DNA of 61,080 nucleotides, from positions 1 to 61,080 of the forward strand of contig JAEEWG010000018.1 in NCBI GenBank assembly GCA_016287245.1. The letters run 5' to 3'. This DNA comes from Clostridia bacterium. GTDB lineage: Bacteria; Bacillota; Clostridia; Saccharofermentanales; Saccharofermentanaceae. Numbering within the stretch: the first letter of the stretch is position 1; each line of letters starts with the position of its first letter. Both the position numbers and the translations under genes were made by a program. Under the pieces are notes generated by a model, which was not told where the DNA came from, made no database searches, and saw only the letters and a list, made by a program, of their open reading frames with translations. Shown in pieces: positions 18,974 through 29,034 of the stretch.

Positions 18974-19252
18974 TCACACGATCTTCGGCACGGTAAACAT
19001 GCCGTCATCCGCCTGCGGCGCCTGTTTCAGGATCTCTTCGGCCAGCGTGGATCCCTCCGCTTCGTCGGGACGAAGCTCTGCTTCCGAAAGGGGAGGTCTC
19101 TTCGCAGATGAAGTGTCGAGTGCACAGATCCTCTCCATATAGGGGACGATCCGGCTTAAGTCGGAAAAGAGGATCTCTTTTTCCTCTTCCGACAGCTGAA
19201 GGCCCGAAAGCCGGGCGATACGTTCCAGTTCTTCTTCTCTGCTTCGACCCAT
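18974..19252 (-). CDS. gatC: Asp-tRNA(Asn)/Glu-tRNA(Gln) amidotransferase subunit C
   Basis: The small belt subunit (92 residues) that wraps GatA and GatB. It shows the family pattern of an N-terminal helix pair (ELERIARLSGLQLSEEEKEILFSDLSRIVPYMERI) and a C-terminal extended arm ending in DDGMFTVPKIV. It is the first gene of the gatCAB operon, with GGAAAGGAAC upstream of the start. Confidence 0.93.
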   Translation of the reverse strand: MGRSREEELERIARLSGLQLSEEEKEILFSDLSRIVPYMERICALDTSSAKRPPLSEAELRPDEAEGSTLAEEILKQAPQADDGMFTVPKIV

Positions 19253-19427
19253 TTACGTTCCTTTCCGCTTCGAAAAGCGATCACCTTATCATTTTAGCAT
19301 TCAGCAAAAAGCGAGACAAATACCGCACGAAATAAGACCATTCCGAAAGGGCTCTCCCCCGTATCTGCGTCAGGGGGCGGAAATTGTAGTAAAATAGGCA
19401 TATTACGAAAAGAGGAAAGGAGAAACT

Positions 19428-20594
19428 ATGGTCTCGTTTTTGATCCGAAAACTGGTACCGGGTATCAGGGATCCGAAGAACCCCGAAGTGCGCCGATCTG
19501 TCGGCAGCATCTGTGGTGCCTGCGGGATCTTTTTCAACATCCTCCTCTTCATCGGAAAACTCGTCATGGGTCTTCTCACCCACTCGATCGCCATCGTCGG
19601 TGATGCTCTGAACAACCTGTCCGATGCGGGCTCTTCGATCATCACCATGATCGGTTTCCGTCTGGCGGGAAAAGCTCCGGACGCCGACCATCCTTTCGGA
19701 CACGGAAGGATCGAATATATCTCGGGGCTGATCGTTTCTCTGCTTATCTGCATCATGGGCTTTGAGCTCGGAAAGTCCTCCATCGAGGGCATCATCCACC
19801 CGACTCCCGTGGACTGCACGGTCCTCGCGGTCGCCATGCTTCTTGCTTCCCTTCTCGTAAAGGCCTACATGATGTTCTATAACTTCAAATGGGCGAAGAT
19901 CATCGACTCGACAGCGATGCGTGCAACAGCCGTCGACAGCAGAAATGACATGATCTCCACCTCCGTCGTTCTTCTCGCCGTGATCTCCACGAAGTTTACC
20001 GACCTTCCGGTCGATGCATATATCGGTGTAGCGCTTTCCGTATTCATCCTCTATTCCGGGATCAATGCCGCAAAAGACACGGTCGAACCTCTCCTCGGCA
20101 CACCGCCGTCAAAGGAATTCCTCGATAAGATCGAGGAGATCGTCATGTCCCACGAAGCGATCAGCGGGATCCACGATGTGGTCGTTCACGACTACGGTCC
20201 GGGTAGAAAGATGATCTCTCTTCACGCAGAAGTATCGGCATTTCAGGACATGTTCTACGTCCATGACGTCATCGATAATATCGAGTATGATCTGGCAAAA
20301 GAACTCGACTGCGAAGCCGTGATCCATATGGATCCGATCGATACAAAGAATAAAGATCTCATGGCCCTTCAGGAAGAGGTCCGGGCGATCGCCAAAGGCA
20401 TCGACGGAAAGATCACGATCCACGATTTCCGCATGGTCCCGGGCGACAGTCACACCAACCTCATCTTCGACATGGTCGTTCCGCATGAAGTGAAGACTTC
20501 GGAAAAAGACCTGATCGCCCATGTTCAGGAAGAAGTCCGTAAAGCACATCCGCACCATTACTGCGTCATCAAGATCGACCGGTCCTATGTCTAA
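19428..20594 (+). CDS. Cation diffusion facilitator (zinc/manganese-type exporter)
   Basis: A 388-residue membrane antiporter of the CDF family, exporting divalent metals against protons. Six hydrophobic helices occupy about 25-215, with metal-site stretches GDALNNLSDAGSS and ATAVDSRNDMIST and the loop motif DADHPFGHGRIEY. The cytoplasmic part (about 220-388) is longer than in classic CDFs: a ZT-dimer domain (GIHDVVVHDYGPGRKMISLHAEV) is followed by a second, similar ferredoxin-like unit ending in a His-rich HPHHYCVIKID. Several clostridial homologues have this long tail. It is 14 nt upstream of the MATE gene and probably shares its transcript. Metal specificity cannot be read from the sequence. 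Confidence 0.9.
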   Translation: MVSFLIRKLVPGIRDPKNPEVRRSVGSICGACGIFFNILLFIGKLVMGLLTHSIAIVGDALNNLSDAGSSIITMIGFRLAGKAPDADHPFGHGRIEYISGLIVSLLICIMGFELGKSSIEGIIHPTPVDCTVLAVAMLLASLLVKAYMMFYNFKWAKIIDSTAMRATAVDSRNDMISTSVVLLAVISTKFTDLPVDAYIGVALSVFILYSGINAAKDTVEPLLGTPPSKEFLDKIEEIVMSHEAISGIHDVVVHDYGPGRKMISLHAEVSAFQDMFYVHDVIDNIEYDLAKELDCEAVIHMDPIDTKNKDLMALQEEVRAIAKGIDGKITIHDFRMVPGDSHTNLIFDMVVPHEVKTSEKDLIAHVQEEVRKAHPHHYCVIKIDRSYV

Positions 20595-20608
20595 ACCGAG
20601 GTCGGAAG

Positions 20609-22051
20609 ATGAGTGAAAATGACCTTAAAAACCTTACCCCGGAAGCAGGAGAAGAAGCCGCCGTCCGATCCGCCAAAGGCGACTTTTCCAAAGGCCGCGT
20701 TTCTTTTCTGATTTTAAAACTCGGACTTCCGATCATGCTGGCCGAGATGGTCGTCGTTCTGTATAACATCGTCGACCGCGCCTACATCGGCCATATGGGA
20801 GATACGAGCACATTCGCCATCACGGGGCTTGGCGTATGCTTCCCCCTGATCACGTTCATCAGCGCATTTGCCAATCTGTGCAGCACCGGCGGAACGACGC
20901 TCGCCACGATCGCCAGAGGCGAAAAAAATGACGATAAAGCCGAGCGCATGATGAGCACATCCTTCACGCTCCTTCTTCTGATCGGTGCTTTTCTGACAGT
21001 GATCCTTTTTGCGATCGCGCCGTGGATACTGGAACTTCTCGGTGGCGACGAATTTTCACTTCCCTATGCAGTCGGATATTTCCGCATCTACGTGATCGGC
21101 ACGATCCCCGTGCTGATCAGTCTCGGCATGAATCCTTTCATCAACGCGCAGGGCTTCCCGAAAGTCGGCATGCTTACGGTCATCCTCGGCGCGGTCCTGA
21201 ATATTGCCCTGGACCCGCTTTTTATCTTCGCGCTGGATATGGGGATCCGCGGGGCGGCACTGGCCACCGTCATTTCCCAGAGTGCAAGTGCACTGTGGGT
21301 GGTTCTTTTCCTTCGGAGTAAAAGACCGCCGCTTCGGCTTCGTCATCTTCAGATCGACCATTCGCAGCTCGGAGGACTACTAAAGCTCGGCGCCACGGGC
21401 TTTACCTTCCGCGTGACCACCAGTTTTACCCAGGCGATCGTAAACATTATGCTCAAGGCGTGGGGCGGCCCGCTGAGCACCCTTTATGTCGGTGCCATGA
21501 GCCTCAATAACTCCATCAGAGAAGTCATGAGTCTTCCCAACAGCGGAGTTACCGCCGCGGGCCAGAACGTCATGAGTTACAACTATGGTGCGAAAAAGGA
21601 TAAACGCGTGTCCGAGTGCATCCGTTTTATCTTCTTAAGCGGCCTTGCCGTCAACGTTATCCTCTGGATCCTGATGCTCTTTATCCCGCGCCCGATCATC
21701 AGTATTTTCTCCGACGATCCGGAACTGATCGACCTGACGATCCACTGCGCGAGGATCTATTTCGGCGCTTTCCCGTTCATGGCTCTTCAGATGAGCGGCC
21801 AGACCACATTTGTGGCTTTGAACTATCCGAAGCACGCGCTCTTTTTCTCCATGCTCCGAAAGATCCTTCTGGTGACACCTCTGACGCTTCTTCTTCCGAA
21901 TATCGGACTGGGTGTCGATGGTGTTTTCTGGGCGGAATTCATAAGCCAGCTGACGGGAGCCACCATCTGCTTTACGACGATGAATCTTCTGATCTGGAGA
22001 AAACTCCGAAAAGGAGAAGGCAGTATAAAAGAGGAGCCTATCTCTCGTTAA
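20609..22051 (+). CDS. MATE family efflux transporter
   Basis: A 480-residue twelve-helix antiporter of the MATE family, DinF/NorM-like. The N-terminal motif ILKLGLPIMLAEMVVVLYNIVDRAYIGHMG and the internal repeat of two six-helix bundles are visible. Such pumps export drugs or metabolites using sodium or protons. It follows the CDF gene closely, which suggests one export operon. Its end overlaps the convergent lipoprotein gene by 14 bp. Confidence 0.92.
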   Translation: MSENDLKNLTPEAGEEAAVRSAKGDFSKGRVSFLILKLGLPIMLAEMVVVLYNIVDRAYIGHMGDTSTFAITGLGVCFPLITFISAFANLCSTGGTTLATIARGEKNDDKAERMMSTSFTLLLLIGAFLTVILFAIAPWILELLGGDEFSLPYAVGYFRIYVIGTIPVLISLGMNPFINAQGFPKVGMLTVILGAVLNIALDPLFIFALDMGIRGAALATVISQSASALWVVLFLRSKRPPLRLRHLQIDHSQLGGLLKLGATGFTFRVTTSFTQAIVNIMLKAWGGPLSTLYVGAMSLNNSIREVMSLPNSGVTAAGQNVMSYNYGAKKDKRVSECIRFIFLSGLAVNVILWILMLFIPRPIISIFSDDPELIDLTIHCARIYFGAFPFMALQMSGQTTFVALNYPKHALFFSMLRKILLVTPLTLLLPNIGLGVDGVFWAEFISQLTGATICFTTMNLLIWRKLRKGEGSIKEEPISR

Positions 22052-24476
22052 ATACGGTCTTCGTCCGGTTGTTGATCGTCGCAATGACCGTGTTTAAGTC
22101 CTTCTGCCCGAGGAAGAATCCGGGAAGCTCTTCCGACACGATCATCATGACAGAATTATCCGAAAGAAAGATCGTACTTACTTCTTCGATAGCCTGAAGG
22201 AAAATATCCGGGAGTTTTGAATCTGGCACGAAAAGGCTGGCTTCACGCATAATATCCGGGGAGAAGAGCGCATTCGGATTCTCTTTTTGGGAAGTATATC
22301 CTTTTCTGTTATTCTCCTTCTCTTCTTCCACCTTATATGTGACTGCCGCGCGGTTCACGGGGATCGCCGAACGGATTTCTTTCTGAATATCTTCACGAAG
22401 CAGGGTATCAAGAAGTGCATATGCGCCTTCTTTTACCGCACAGCCTTTTGTGATCGAAAAGGATGTGGTGATGCTGGCGGAAGGACCGGTCCCGTCTTCG
22501 GACGGAAGTCCCAGGATCCGGATCTTGTCTCCGAAATAGTTAATATGGGCAAGCGAGGCCACACTGTCGATCTTCTCGAGAAAATAGGCGTCTTTTTCTT
22601 CCGGCGGGATCCCGATCATCTCCATTTGGGTCTCATCGGCATTCGGAGATACGGAAACGCCTTTCGGGATCGAATTTTTAAAGAATTCGGAAAGCTTTCT
22701 AAACCCTTCCTGATCAAAATCCGTCGCCTTTCCTTTACACCACATCGCATAATTCCTCTGGAAGCACAGGTTAAAGAAATGCATGCGGCTTATATCTTCC
22801 GTGACCGGCTCGGTCCCGTTACACTGATCATTTACGAAAGACACATACTGTTCGTATGTAAATCCTTTCTGCTCCGCGGGAAGGGAGGATCCATCCGTCA
22901 CGATGCCGGACAAGGTGAAACTGGTCGGAATAAAGAATGTCTTCCCGTCTATCTTCGCCGCACCGAAGAGGTTCGTATAATAGGACGATGCACTGAAGCT
23001 CCCGCTTTCCAGATACTCATTCAGATCCAATAAATAATCGTCATCGAGCACATCGATCGTCCCTGCCGCACCGAAGATCACATCCGGGCCTGTTCCGGAG
23101 CGGATGTCCGAGATCAGGCTTCCGCTGACCATGGACATGGCATTATAGAGCCTTTGATCCGTCGCATCGATATCTTCTGTGGTCTCTCCCGCAGAAAGAT
23201 ACTCGCTCTGATCGTAGAGAACGAGTTTTGCATAGTAATCCGCCTGCTGATCGTTAAAGGCCAGAAGCGCTGTCCCTTCATAATAGGTAAGCGAATCGCC
23301 GAGACTGGCGACAGTAAGCACCTTTTTCCCTGCATGGGGATTCTTCTGCGCTTTTTCCAGTGTATAAACGACCGCAGGGACAGAAAGCGAATAAACAGAA
23401 TTGATCGGTTCGAAGAATCCGAGGATCACTTTATTCTCATCCATGGAAAGCACGGAAGATTTCTGGCTCTCATAACGGTTAATGCTGCAGTTGTCAAAGT
23501 CGAGAGAACAGATCTCCTGTCCGGTCGATACATCAAATGAATATATGCCTGTCGCCTTTGTCAGATATCCTCTGCCATCGGTCGTAGAAGAGATCCTCTG
23601 ATTATCGGAGATCGGCTTTCCTTCCGTGATCTTTGAAGCTTTTCCGGTCTTAAGATCAATAGATGCCATTACCTGTGTCCTGCCGACACCGTTGATCAGG
23701 ACCGTACCATTTCCGCCGCCAAAGAAATCCTTGACAAACTTCAGTTCGCCGGGGCCGAGTGTCTTTTCAAAATCGACGCGGTAGAGGGCTTTCCCGTCTT
23801 TTGACACAATGATCGAATCCTGACCGCCGGAACCGTTGCTGATCGCGAATACTTCGTATCCTTCGATCACTTTCACATAAGAAACGTAATCCTTGATCAT
23901 ATATTTCTCATTGTTCTTTTCGGCTTCCGCTTTTTCTTCTTTCAGGACCGGCGTAAAATCGATCTCCCTGATCGACCCGGTCATAAGTCCGGTATACGGA
24001 TCGATCTCACAGCTGTATGCCTCCAGCGCATCCATTCGGGATAAATAGATGCAGAAGCCCTTTTCCCCTTCACTGAATGACAATACGTTGATCGAAAAGG
24101 GCGGGCCGATCTGTGAGATGATCTCCTGAAGGTCGATCATCCGGATAAGATTTCCGGTTCCATCGAAGATCCCGACCAGTGAACTTACCGACTCCTGTGA
24201 AGAAATATCCTTCGAAGGATCGATTTTATTCATGGTGAAATACTGCATCAGGTACCTGTCGTGAAACATCCACGGTCCGTTCGGGTACACCGCCTCGTAT
24301 TTGTCGGAACTGAACTTCGGATCCAGAACGACTCTAGTTGAGTTGTACCAGGGATCTGTCTCGGAGACCGTCTTTTTCACAGAAGCTCTCTTCTTACACG
24401 AAGCCCCGGAAAAACAGAAAGATGTCAGAAAAACTGCTGATAATACTAACGAAATGAGCCTCTTAAAAATTCGCAT
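22038..24476 (-). CDS. Large lipoprotein: unknown N-terminal domain plus solute-binding-like domain
   Basis: An 812-residue lipoprotein. The signal peptide (1-25) ends at a lipobox-like SGASC. Residues about 30-390 form an unidentified, strand-rich domain with WD-like or propeller-like spacing (KALYRVDFEKT, LINGVGRTQVMAS, YSFDVSTGQEI). Residues about 400-812 resemble a family 1 extracellular solute-binding protein (SGTGPDVIFGAA, LLDLNEYL, FFIPTSFTLSG). No ABC permease or ATPase lies nearby, so transport is not implied. A clear paralogue is found inside the mobile element (53328). GGAGGTAG precedes the ATG. It overlaps the MATE gene tail-to-tail by 14 bp. Confidence 0.8.
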   Translation of the reverse strand: MRIFKRLISLVLSAVFLTSFCFSGASCKKRASVKKTVSETDPWYNSTRVVLDPKFSSDKYEAVYPNGPWMFHDRYLMQYFTMNKIDPSKDISSQESVSSLVGIFDGTGNLIRMIDLQEIISQIGPPFSINVLSFSEGEKGFCIYLSRMDALEAYSCEIDPYTGLMTGSIREIDFTPVLKEEKAEAEKNNEKYMIKDYVSYVKVIEGYEVFAISNGSGGQDSIIVSKDGKALYRVDFEKTLGPGELKFVKDFFGGGNGTVLINGVGRTQVMASIDLKTGKASKITEGKPISDNQRISSTTDGRGYLTKATGIYSFDVSTGQEICSLDFDNCSINRYESQKSSVLSMDENKVILGFFEPINSVYSLSVPAVVYTLEKAQKNPHAGKKVLTVASLGDSLTYYEGTALLAFNDQQADYYAKLVLYDQSEYLSAGETTEDIDATDQRLYNAMSMVSGSLISDIRSGTGPDVIFGAAGTIDVLDDDYLLDLNEYLESGSFSASSYYTNLFGAAKIDGKTFFIPTSFTLSGIVTDGSSLPAEQKGFTYEQYVSFVNDQCNGTEPVTEDISRMHFFNLCFQRNYAMWCKGKATDFDQEGFRKLSEFFKNSIPKGVSVSPNADETQMEMIGIPPEEKDAYFLEKIDSVASLAHINYFGDKIRILGLPSEDGTGPSASITTSFSITKGCAVKEGAYALLDTLLREDIQKEIRSAIPVNRAAVTYKVEEEKENNRKGYTSQKENPNALFSPDIMREASLFVPDSKLPDIFLQAIEEVSTIFLSDNSVMMIVSEELPGFFLGQKDLNTVIATINNRTKTVFNER

Positions 24477-24678
24477 GCCCTACCTCCGGAAAAATGGAAA
24501 AACCCATAATACCATCTTCAGTGTAGCAGGACGAAGCCGGATCCTCATGACATATCTGTCATATATGATCCGATGCTGATGCATTCTTTCGCGCTTCTTT
24601 CTCCACTTCTGTACGCAACGAATTCATCGGTAAGGGAAAAAATAGTATAATGGGTGCATGTCAGGAGGGAAATGACGC

Positions 24679-27024
24679 ATGAAGATCACGGAAAAACTGG
24701 ATAACAAACGCATACTCATCTGGGGAAAAGGAAGGGAAGGAAAATCCTCCGAAAAGTTTCTCCTCGAGCACTGCCCCGGCGCGTCCTTCGAGATGGTCGA
24801 GGGTTCTGAGGACGACATTCAGAAGCTTTCCGCAAACTTCGACTTTATCCTCAAAAGTCCGGGGATCATCACGAAGATATCTGATCCGAAGTATATTTCC
24901 CAGACAAGACTTTTCATGGAGGAGTTCGGGTCTAAAGTCGTCGGCATCACCGGTACCAAAGGTAAGAGTACGACTTCCTCTCTTCTATATCACGTCCTTC
25001 ACGACGTAAGGAAGGGGAATGCCATCCTCTGCGGAAATATCGGCCTTCCGTGTTTTGACTACTACGATGACATCTCCGAGGATACCATCGTCGTCTATGA
25101 GCTTTCGTGCCATCAGCTCTCCGACCTTGAGACTTCCCCGCATATCGCCGTATTCCTGAACCTTTACGAGGATCACCTCGACAGATATATCACGATGGAG
25201 AACTACTTTTCTGCCAAGAAGAATATCACGATCCATCAGGGGCCGGACGATTTCCTTTTCTACGGAAACGACGTCCCGGAGATCGAGACGAAAGCGAAGA
25301 AGATCCTCCTTTCCTTCGATAGATCGATGAACTTCAATATGAAGCTGCAGGGCGCACATAACCAGTTCAACGCGACCTTCGTTTATCGGATCTGCACCGA
25401 GGTCTTCGGCCTTGATCCCGATGAAGTAACAAAGAGTATCGAGACTTTCACAGGACTTCACCACAGACTCGAATTCGTCGGAAACTTCGACGGTATCGAC
25501 TTTTATAACGACTCCATCTCAACGATCCCGCAGGCGACGATCCAGGCAGCCACGAGTATCCGGAATACCGGAACGCTCCTGATCGGCGGCATGGATAGAG
25601 GCATTGACTACACCACACTCATCGCCTTTATAAAGGACCATCCGGAATATCAGTACATCTGCGCATACGAAAGCGGCAGGAGGATCTTCGACGAGGTCGG
25701 CGATCTTCCCTACTGCCACCTCGTTTCCGATATTAAGGAATCCGTTGAAATGGCAAGGAAGATCACCCCGAAGGGAAAGGCATGCATCATGTCCCCGGCG
25801 GCCGCTTCCTACACGCATTTTAAGGATTTCGAAGCCCGTGGCGAGAAGTTCTGCCAGCTTGTAAAGGGCGAGACGACTCTCGTATTTACCGGAGATATCG
25901 GATTTGACAGGTATATGGATCACAAGTGGGAAGATCCGAAGCTTCTTTCGAAGAGAGTCCGGGATGTTCTTTCCTTTGCCGACCATGTCATCGCCAATGT
26001 CGAGGGCCCCATTATGGAGTGCCCGAAAAACGAAGTGAACGAAGGGGCGAAGCAACTTCTTCATTTCATGGATCCGGCTGTCGCGGATTTCCTTTCGGAT
26101 AATCACTGCGATATCTGGAATATCTGCAATAACCACATTAAGGACGCCGGTGAAGAAGGTATCGCTTCCACGATCCGTGAAGCGGAAAAACGCGGGATCA
26201 GGACCATCGGTGCCGGCATGAATATAAAGGAAGCCAGGAAGATCCTGACCCTTCCTGAAGCCGGCGGTATCGGCATGTTCGGTGTCGGCTACCAGCGCGC
26301 CTGCCGGAAAGCCGGAGAAAACGAAGCCGGCTGCTTCAGCTGGAGCGACCTGGATGCTATTTCAGAAGCCATAAAGGAAATCAAGAAGACCTGCCGCTGG
26401 TGCATCGTCGTATCGCACGCCGGCGAGGAATTCACTCCGCTTCCGTCCCCATATACCCGCGACCGCTATCACCTCTTTCTGGAGATGGGCGCAGACATCG
26501 TCGTATCTCATCACCCGCATGTACCGATGAACTACGAAATGGTCGGCGACAAAGCGATCTTCTATTCACTCGGCAACTTCATCTTCGATACCGACTACCA
26601 GCGCTCCCAGTACAATACGGAAAAGGGGCTTCTGCTCTCACTGAAATTCTCCAAAGATGCCTTCTCCTTCACCCCTTACGGGCTGGACATCCTCCGCGGG
26701 GAAGAGCATGTCGATCTCGGGGAACTGCCGGTCATTTTCCAGGATGTGCAGGAAGAAGAATATAAGCTTCTGTCTCCGCTTTCTGCGAAGATGCATATCG
26801 CCGCGACGAAAAGACAGATGATCTATCTCGACCCGAAGCGCTTTAAGGAGGCCACGGAAGAAGACTGGGCCGCCCATTTTGCCGAGCCGATGCGGACAGG
26901 AAGAGTGCCGGGAGAGACTCTGGATTTCTTTATCCTCTGCCCTCTGGCGGAAAAGGAAAAAGAAGAAGCCTGGAAAAAGAGTAAACACCAGGATATCGTC
27001 AAATACATACAGGATCAGATGTAA
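24679..27024 (+). CDS. MurD-like ligase fused to a CapA/PgsA-like domain
   Basis: A 781-residue two-domain protein. Residues 1-395 follow MurD, which adds D-Glu to UDP-MurNAc-L-Ala: a Rossmann-like start (RILIWGKGREGKSSEKFL), the ATP loop TGTKGKST at 91-98, ELSCHQLSDL, NLYEDHLDRY and NDSISTIPQAT. Residues 400-690 follow CapA, a calcineurin-like phosphoesterase-fold protein of poly-gamma-glutamate capsule synthesis: TGDIGFDR (404-411), NVEGP (440-444), NICNNHIKD, SHAGEEF, SHHPHV (610-615) and YSLGNFIFD. The joined functions both concern glutamate polymers or wall peptides. No signal peptide or helix is present, so the CapA part should be cytoplasmic here. CAGGAGGGAA precedes the ATG. It stands alone between a lipoprotein and a TetR gene. 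Confidence 0.88.
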   Translation: MKITEKLDNKRILIWGKGREGKSSEKFLLEHCPGASFEMVEGSEDDIQKLSANFDFILKSPGIITKISDPKYISQTRLFMEEFGSKVVGITGTKGKSTTSSLLYHVLHDVRKGNAILCGNIGLPCFDYYDDISEDTIVVYELSCHQLSDLETSPHIAVFLNLYEDHLDRYITMENYFSAKKNITIHQGPDDFLFYGNDVPEIETKAKKILLSFDRSMNFNMKLQGAHNQFNATFVYRICTEVFGLDPDEVTKSIETFTGLHHRLEFVGNFDGIDFYNDSISTIPQATIQAATSIRNTGTLLIGGMDRGIDYTTLIAFIKDHPEYQYICAYESGRRIFDEVGDLPYCHLVSDIKESVEMARKITPKGKACIMSPAAASYTHFKDFEARGEKFCQLVKGETTLVFTGDIGFDRYMDHKWEDPKLLSKRVRDVLSFADHVIANVEGPIMECPKNEVNEGAKQLLHFMDPAVADFLSDNHCDIWNICNNHIKDAGEEGIASTIREAEKRGIRTIGAGMNIKEARKILTLPEAGGIGMFGVGYQRACRKAGENEAGCFSWSDLDAISEAIKEIKKTCRWCIVVSHAGEEFTPLPSPYTRDRYHLFLEMGADIVVSHHPHVPMNYEMVGDKAIFYSLGNFIFDTDYQRSQYNTEKGLLLSLKFSKDAFSFTPYGLDILRGEEHVDLGELPVIFQDVQEEEYKLLSPLSAKMHIAATKRQMIYLDPKRFKEATEEDWAAHFAEPMRTGRVPGETLDFFILCPLAEKEKEEAWKKSKHQDIVKYIQDQM

Positions 27025-27035
27025 AGTCCAAAATC

Positions 27036-27578
27036 TTACGTAAGTGCGCTGTCGATGAAGTGGTCGAACATCTCGCTTAAGTGATCGACTTTCGTATCCA
27101 CGTCATCCTCCATATCATCCCAGATGTATTCGAGGAAGAATCCGATAAATGCATAGGTATAGAAGCGGGCGATCTCGCGGACTTTCTTGTCTGAAACAGA
27201 TCGGCCCGCTGCTTTTTTCTTGACGTAACTGATGAAGACTTTGTCCGTGATCTCGAAGATATAGTGCTCGAGCTGTTCTCTCGAAAGCGAGTCGACGATG
27301 TGGTGGATCAGCCGCGGATTATCGTGGCACATGCGGAAAAAGATCTTGATGCGCTTCTGCCAGCCGGCATAGTCATCTTCGTCTTTTCGGATATCACGAA
27401 GCTTCATGCCGAACCATTCATTCAGAAGGGCATATTTATCGCAGTAGTGATAGTAGAACGTATTCGGACTGATGCCGCTTCTTTTCACGAGGGCAGAGAC
27501 CGTGATCTTATCGAATGCCATCTCTTCCAGCATCTCTTCAAAGGCACGCATGATCGCACCTTTTGTTAACAGTGCCAT
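27036..27578 (-). CDS. TetR/AcrR family transcriptional regulator
   Basis: A 180-residue regulator. The N-terminal helix-turn-helix is clear (KITVSALVKRSGISPNTFYYHYCDKYALL, residues about 23-52); the C-terminal effector domain resembles DhaS-type regulators. It diverges from fabF across 220 bp, so control of fabF or of itself is plausible, but no operator can be named with confidence. Its end lies 11 nt from the convergent MurD-CapA gene. Confidence 0.88.
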   Translation of the reverse strand: MALLTKGAIMRAFEEMLEEMAFDKITVSALVKRSGISPNTFYYHYCDKYALLNEWFGMKLRDIRKDEDDYAGWQKRIKIFFRMCHDNPRLIHHIVDSLSREQLEHYIFEITDKVFISYVKKKAAGRSVSDKKVREIARFYTYAFIGFFLEYIWDDMEDDVDTKVDHLSEMFDHFIDSALT

Positions 27579-27798
27579 TTTAATATCCTCCGTTTCTCCC
27601 TATGAAGAATGATACCATATTTTTTCCATGAAACCGCTCGTATTTCTGAATTTGCGCATCGGGGGCGATTTATCCTATTTTTCATGTTTTCCCGTTTTTG
27701 CACAAATTCGGAGACTTGCCCTCACTTGCCCGTTCACGTTTCCCGTCGGATTGTTTACACTTGGTACTCGTAATACATCTTCGCAAAGAAGGGCTTTT

Positions 27799-29031
27799 AT
27801 GGAAACGAGAAGAGTCGTCGTAACAGGAATGGGCGCAGTCACCCCGCTGGGCAATAACGTGCTTTCTTTCTGGAACGGACTTAAAGACGGAAAGAACGGC
27901 ATCGGACCAATTACAAAACTGGACGTCTCTTCTTCCCCCGTCAAGCTGGCCGGCGAGGTTCGTGGCTTTGATCCCCGAGACCATATGGACTTTAAGTCTG
28001 CCAAGCGGATGGAGCTTTTCTCTCAGTACGCCGTAGCTGCGACGAGAGAAGCCTTTCAGAGCTCCGGGATCGACCTTACGCGGGAGGACCCGTTCCGCAT
28101 GGGCGTGATCGTTGGCTGTGGCATTGGTGCGATGCAGAAGCACGAGATCGAGATCCCGAAGTTTCTGAGTGGTGCGAAGACCGATCCCCTCTATATCCCG
28201 CTGGTCATCACGAATATGGCCTCTGCCAATATCGCGATCCAGTTCGGATTGAAGGGTAAGAATATGGACATTTCCACGGCCTGTGCCACCGGCAGCCATT
28301 GCATTGGTGAAGCCTACAATGCCATCCGATTAGACGAAGCAGATGTGATCGTTGCAGGTGGTACAGAAGCCGCAATTACCAGCTCCGCGATCCGTGGTTT
28401 TTCCGCGCTGAAAACTCTCTCCATCAGCGCGGACCCGGATCAAGCATCCCGCCCTTTCGATAAAGACAGAGACGGTTTCGTGCTCGGTGAAGGAGCCGGT
28501 ATCCTGATCCTCGAAGAATACGAACATGCCCGAAGAAGAGATGCGAAGATCCTGGCCGAGATCGTAGGCTATGGCGTGACCAATGACGCCTACCATATCA
28601 CCTCCCCTTCGCCGGATGGAAGCGGTGCGGGAATGGCCATGAAGATCGCCATGCGGCAGGCTTCTCTTCTGCCGTCGGACATCGACTATATCAATGCGCA
28701 CGGGACCTCTACACACTTAAACGATCTCTACGAAACACGCGCGATCAAATACGCTATGGGTGAATCCGCCGGATCTATCTCTATAAATTCCACAAAGTCC
28801 ATGACCGGACATCTTCTCGGCGGCGCCGGAGCCATCGAAGCAGTCGTCTGCATCTGCTCGATCTCCGATAATTTCATCCACCTGACCCGTAATTCCTCAT
28901 CCTGTGAAGATGAACTGGATCTGGATTATACATTCGGGAAAGGAAAAGCGCGTTCTGTCCGCTGCGCCATGAGCAATTCCCTCGGCTTCGGCGGGCATAA
29001 CGCCACTCTGATCTTTAAAGAAGTGGGATGA
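27799..29031 (+). CDS. fabF: Beta-ketoacyl-ACP synthase II
   Basis: A 410-residue condensing enzyme that elongates acyl-ACP with malonyl-ACP. The catalytic triad is visible: Cys in DISTACATGSHCIGEAY, His in NAHGTSTHLND and His in STKSMTGHLLGGAGAIE. The start at 27799 (METRRVVVTGMGAV) is the usual family N-terminus and has AGAAGGG in front; a frame open from 27628 is not supported. Unlike most clostridial fabF genes it is not within a fab cluster, so it may be a second copy with a special role. It ends 3 nt from the convergent synthase gene. Confidence 0.93.
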   Translation: METRRVVVTGMGAVTPLGNNVLSFWNGLKDGKNGIGPITKLDVSSSPVKLAGEVRGFDPRDHMDFKSAKRMELFSQYAVAATREAFQSSGIDLTREDPFRMGVIVGCGIGAMQKHEIEIPKFLSGAKTDPLYIPLVITNMASANIAIQFGLKGKNMDISTACATGSHCIGEAYNAIRLDEADVIVAGGTEAAITSSAIRGFSALKTLSISADPDQASRPFDKDRDGFVLGEGAGILILEEYEHARRRDAKILAEIVGYGVTNDAYHITSPSPDGSGAGMAMKIAMRQASLLPSDIDYINAHGTSTHLNDLYETRAIKYAMGESAGSISINSTKSMTGHLLGGAGAIEAVVCICSISDNFIHLTRNSSSCEDELDLDYTFGKGKARSVRCAMSNSLGFGGHNATLIFKEVG

Positions 29032-29034
29032 TCC

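Noticed and set aside
27579..27798. FapR- or FabT-type operator before fabF
   Set aside because: No sequence there matches the known operators closely enough; GAATTTG/CAAATTC arms are about 55 nt apart and may be chance.
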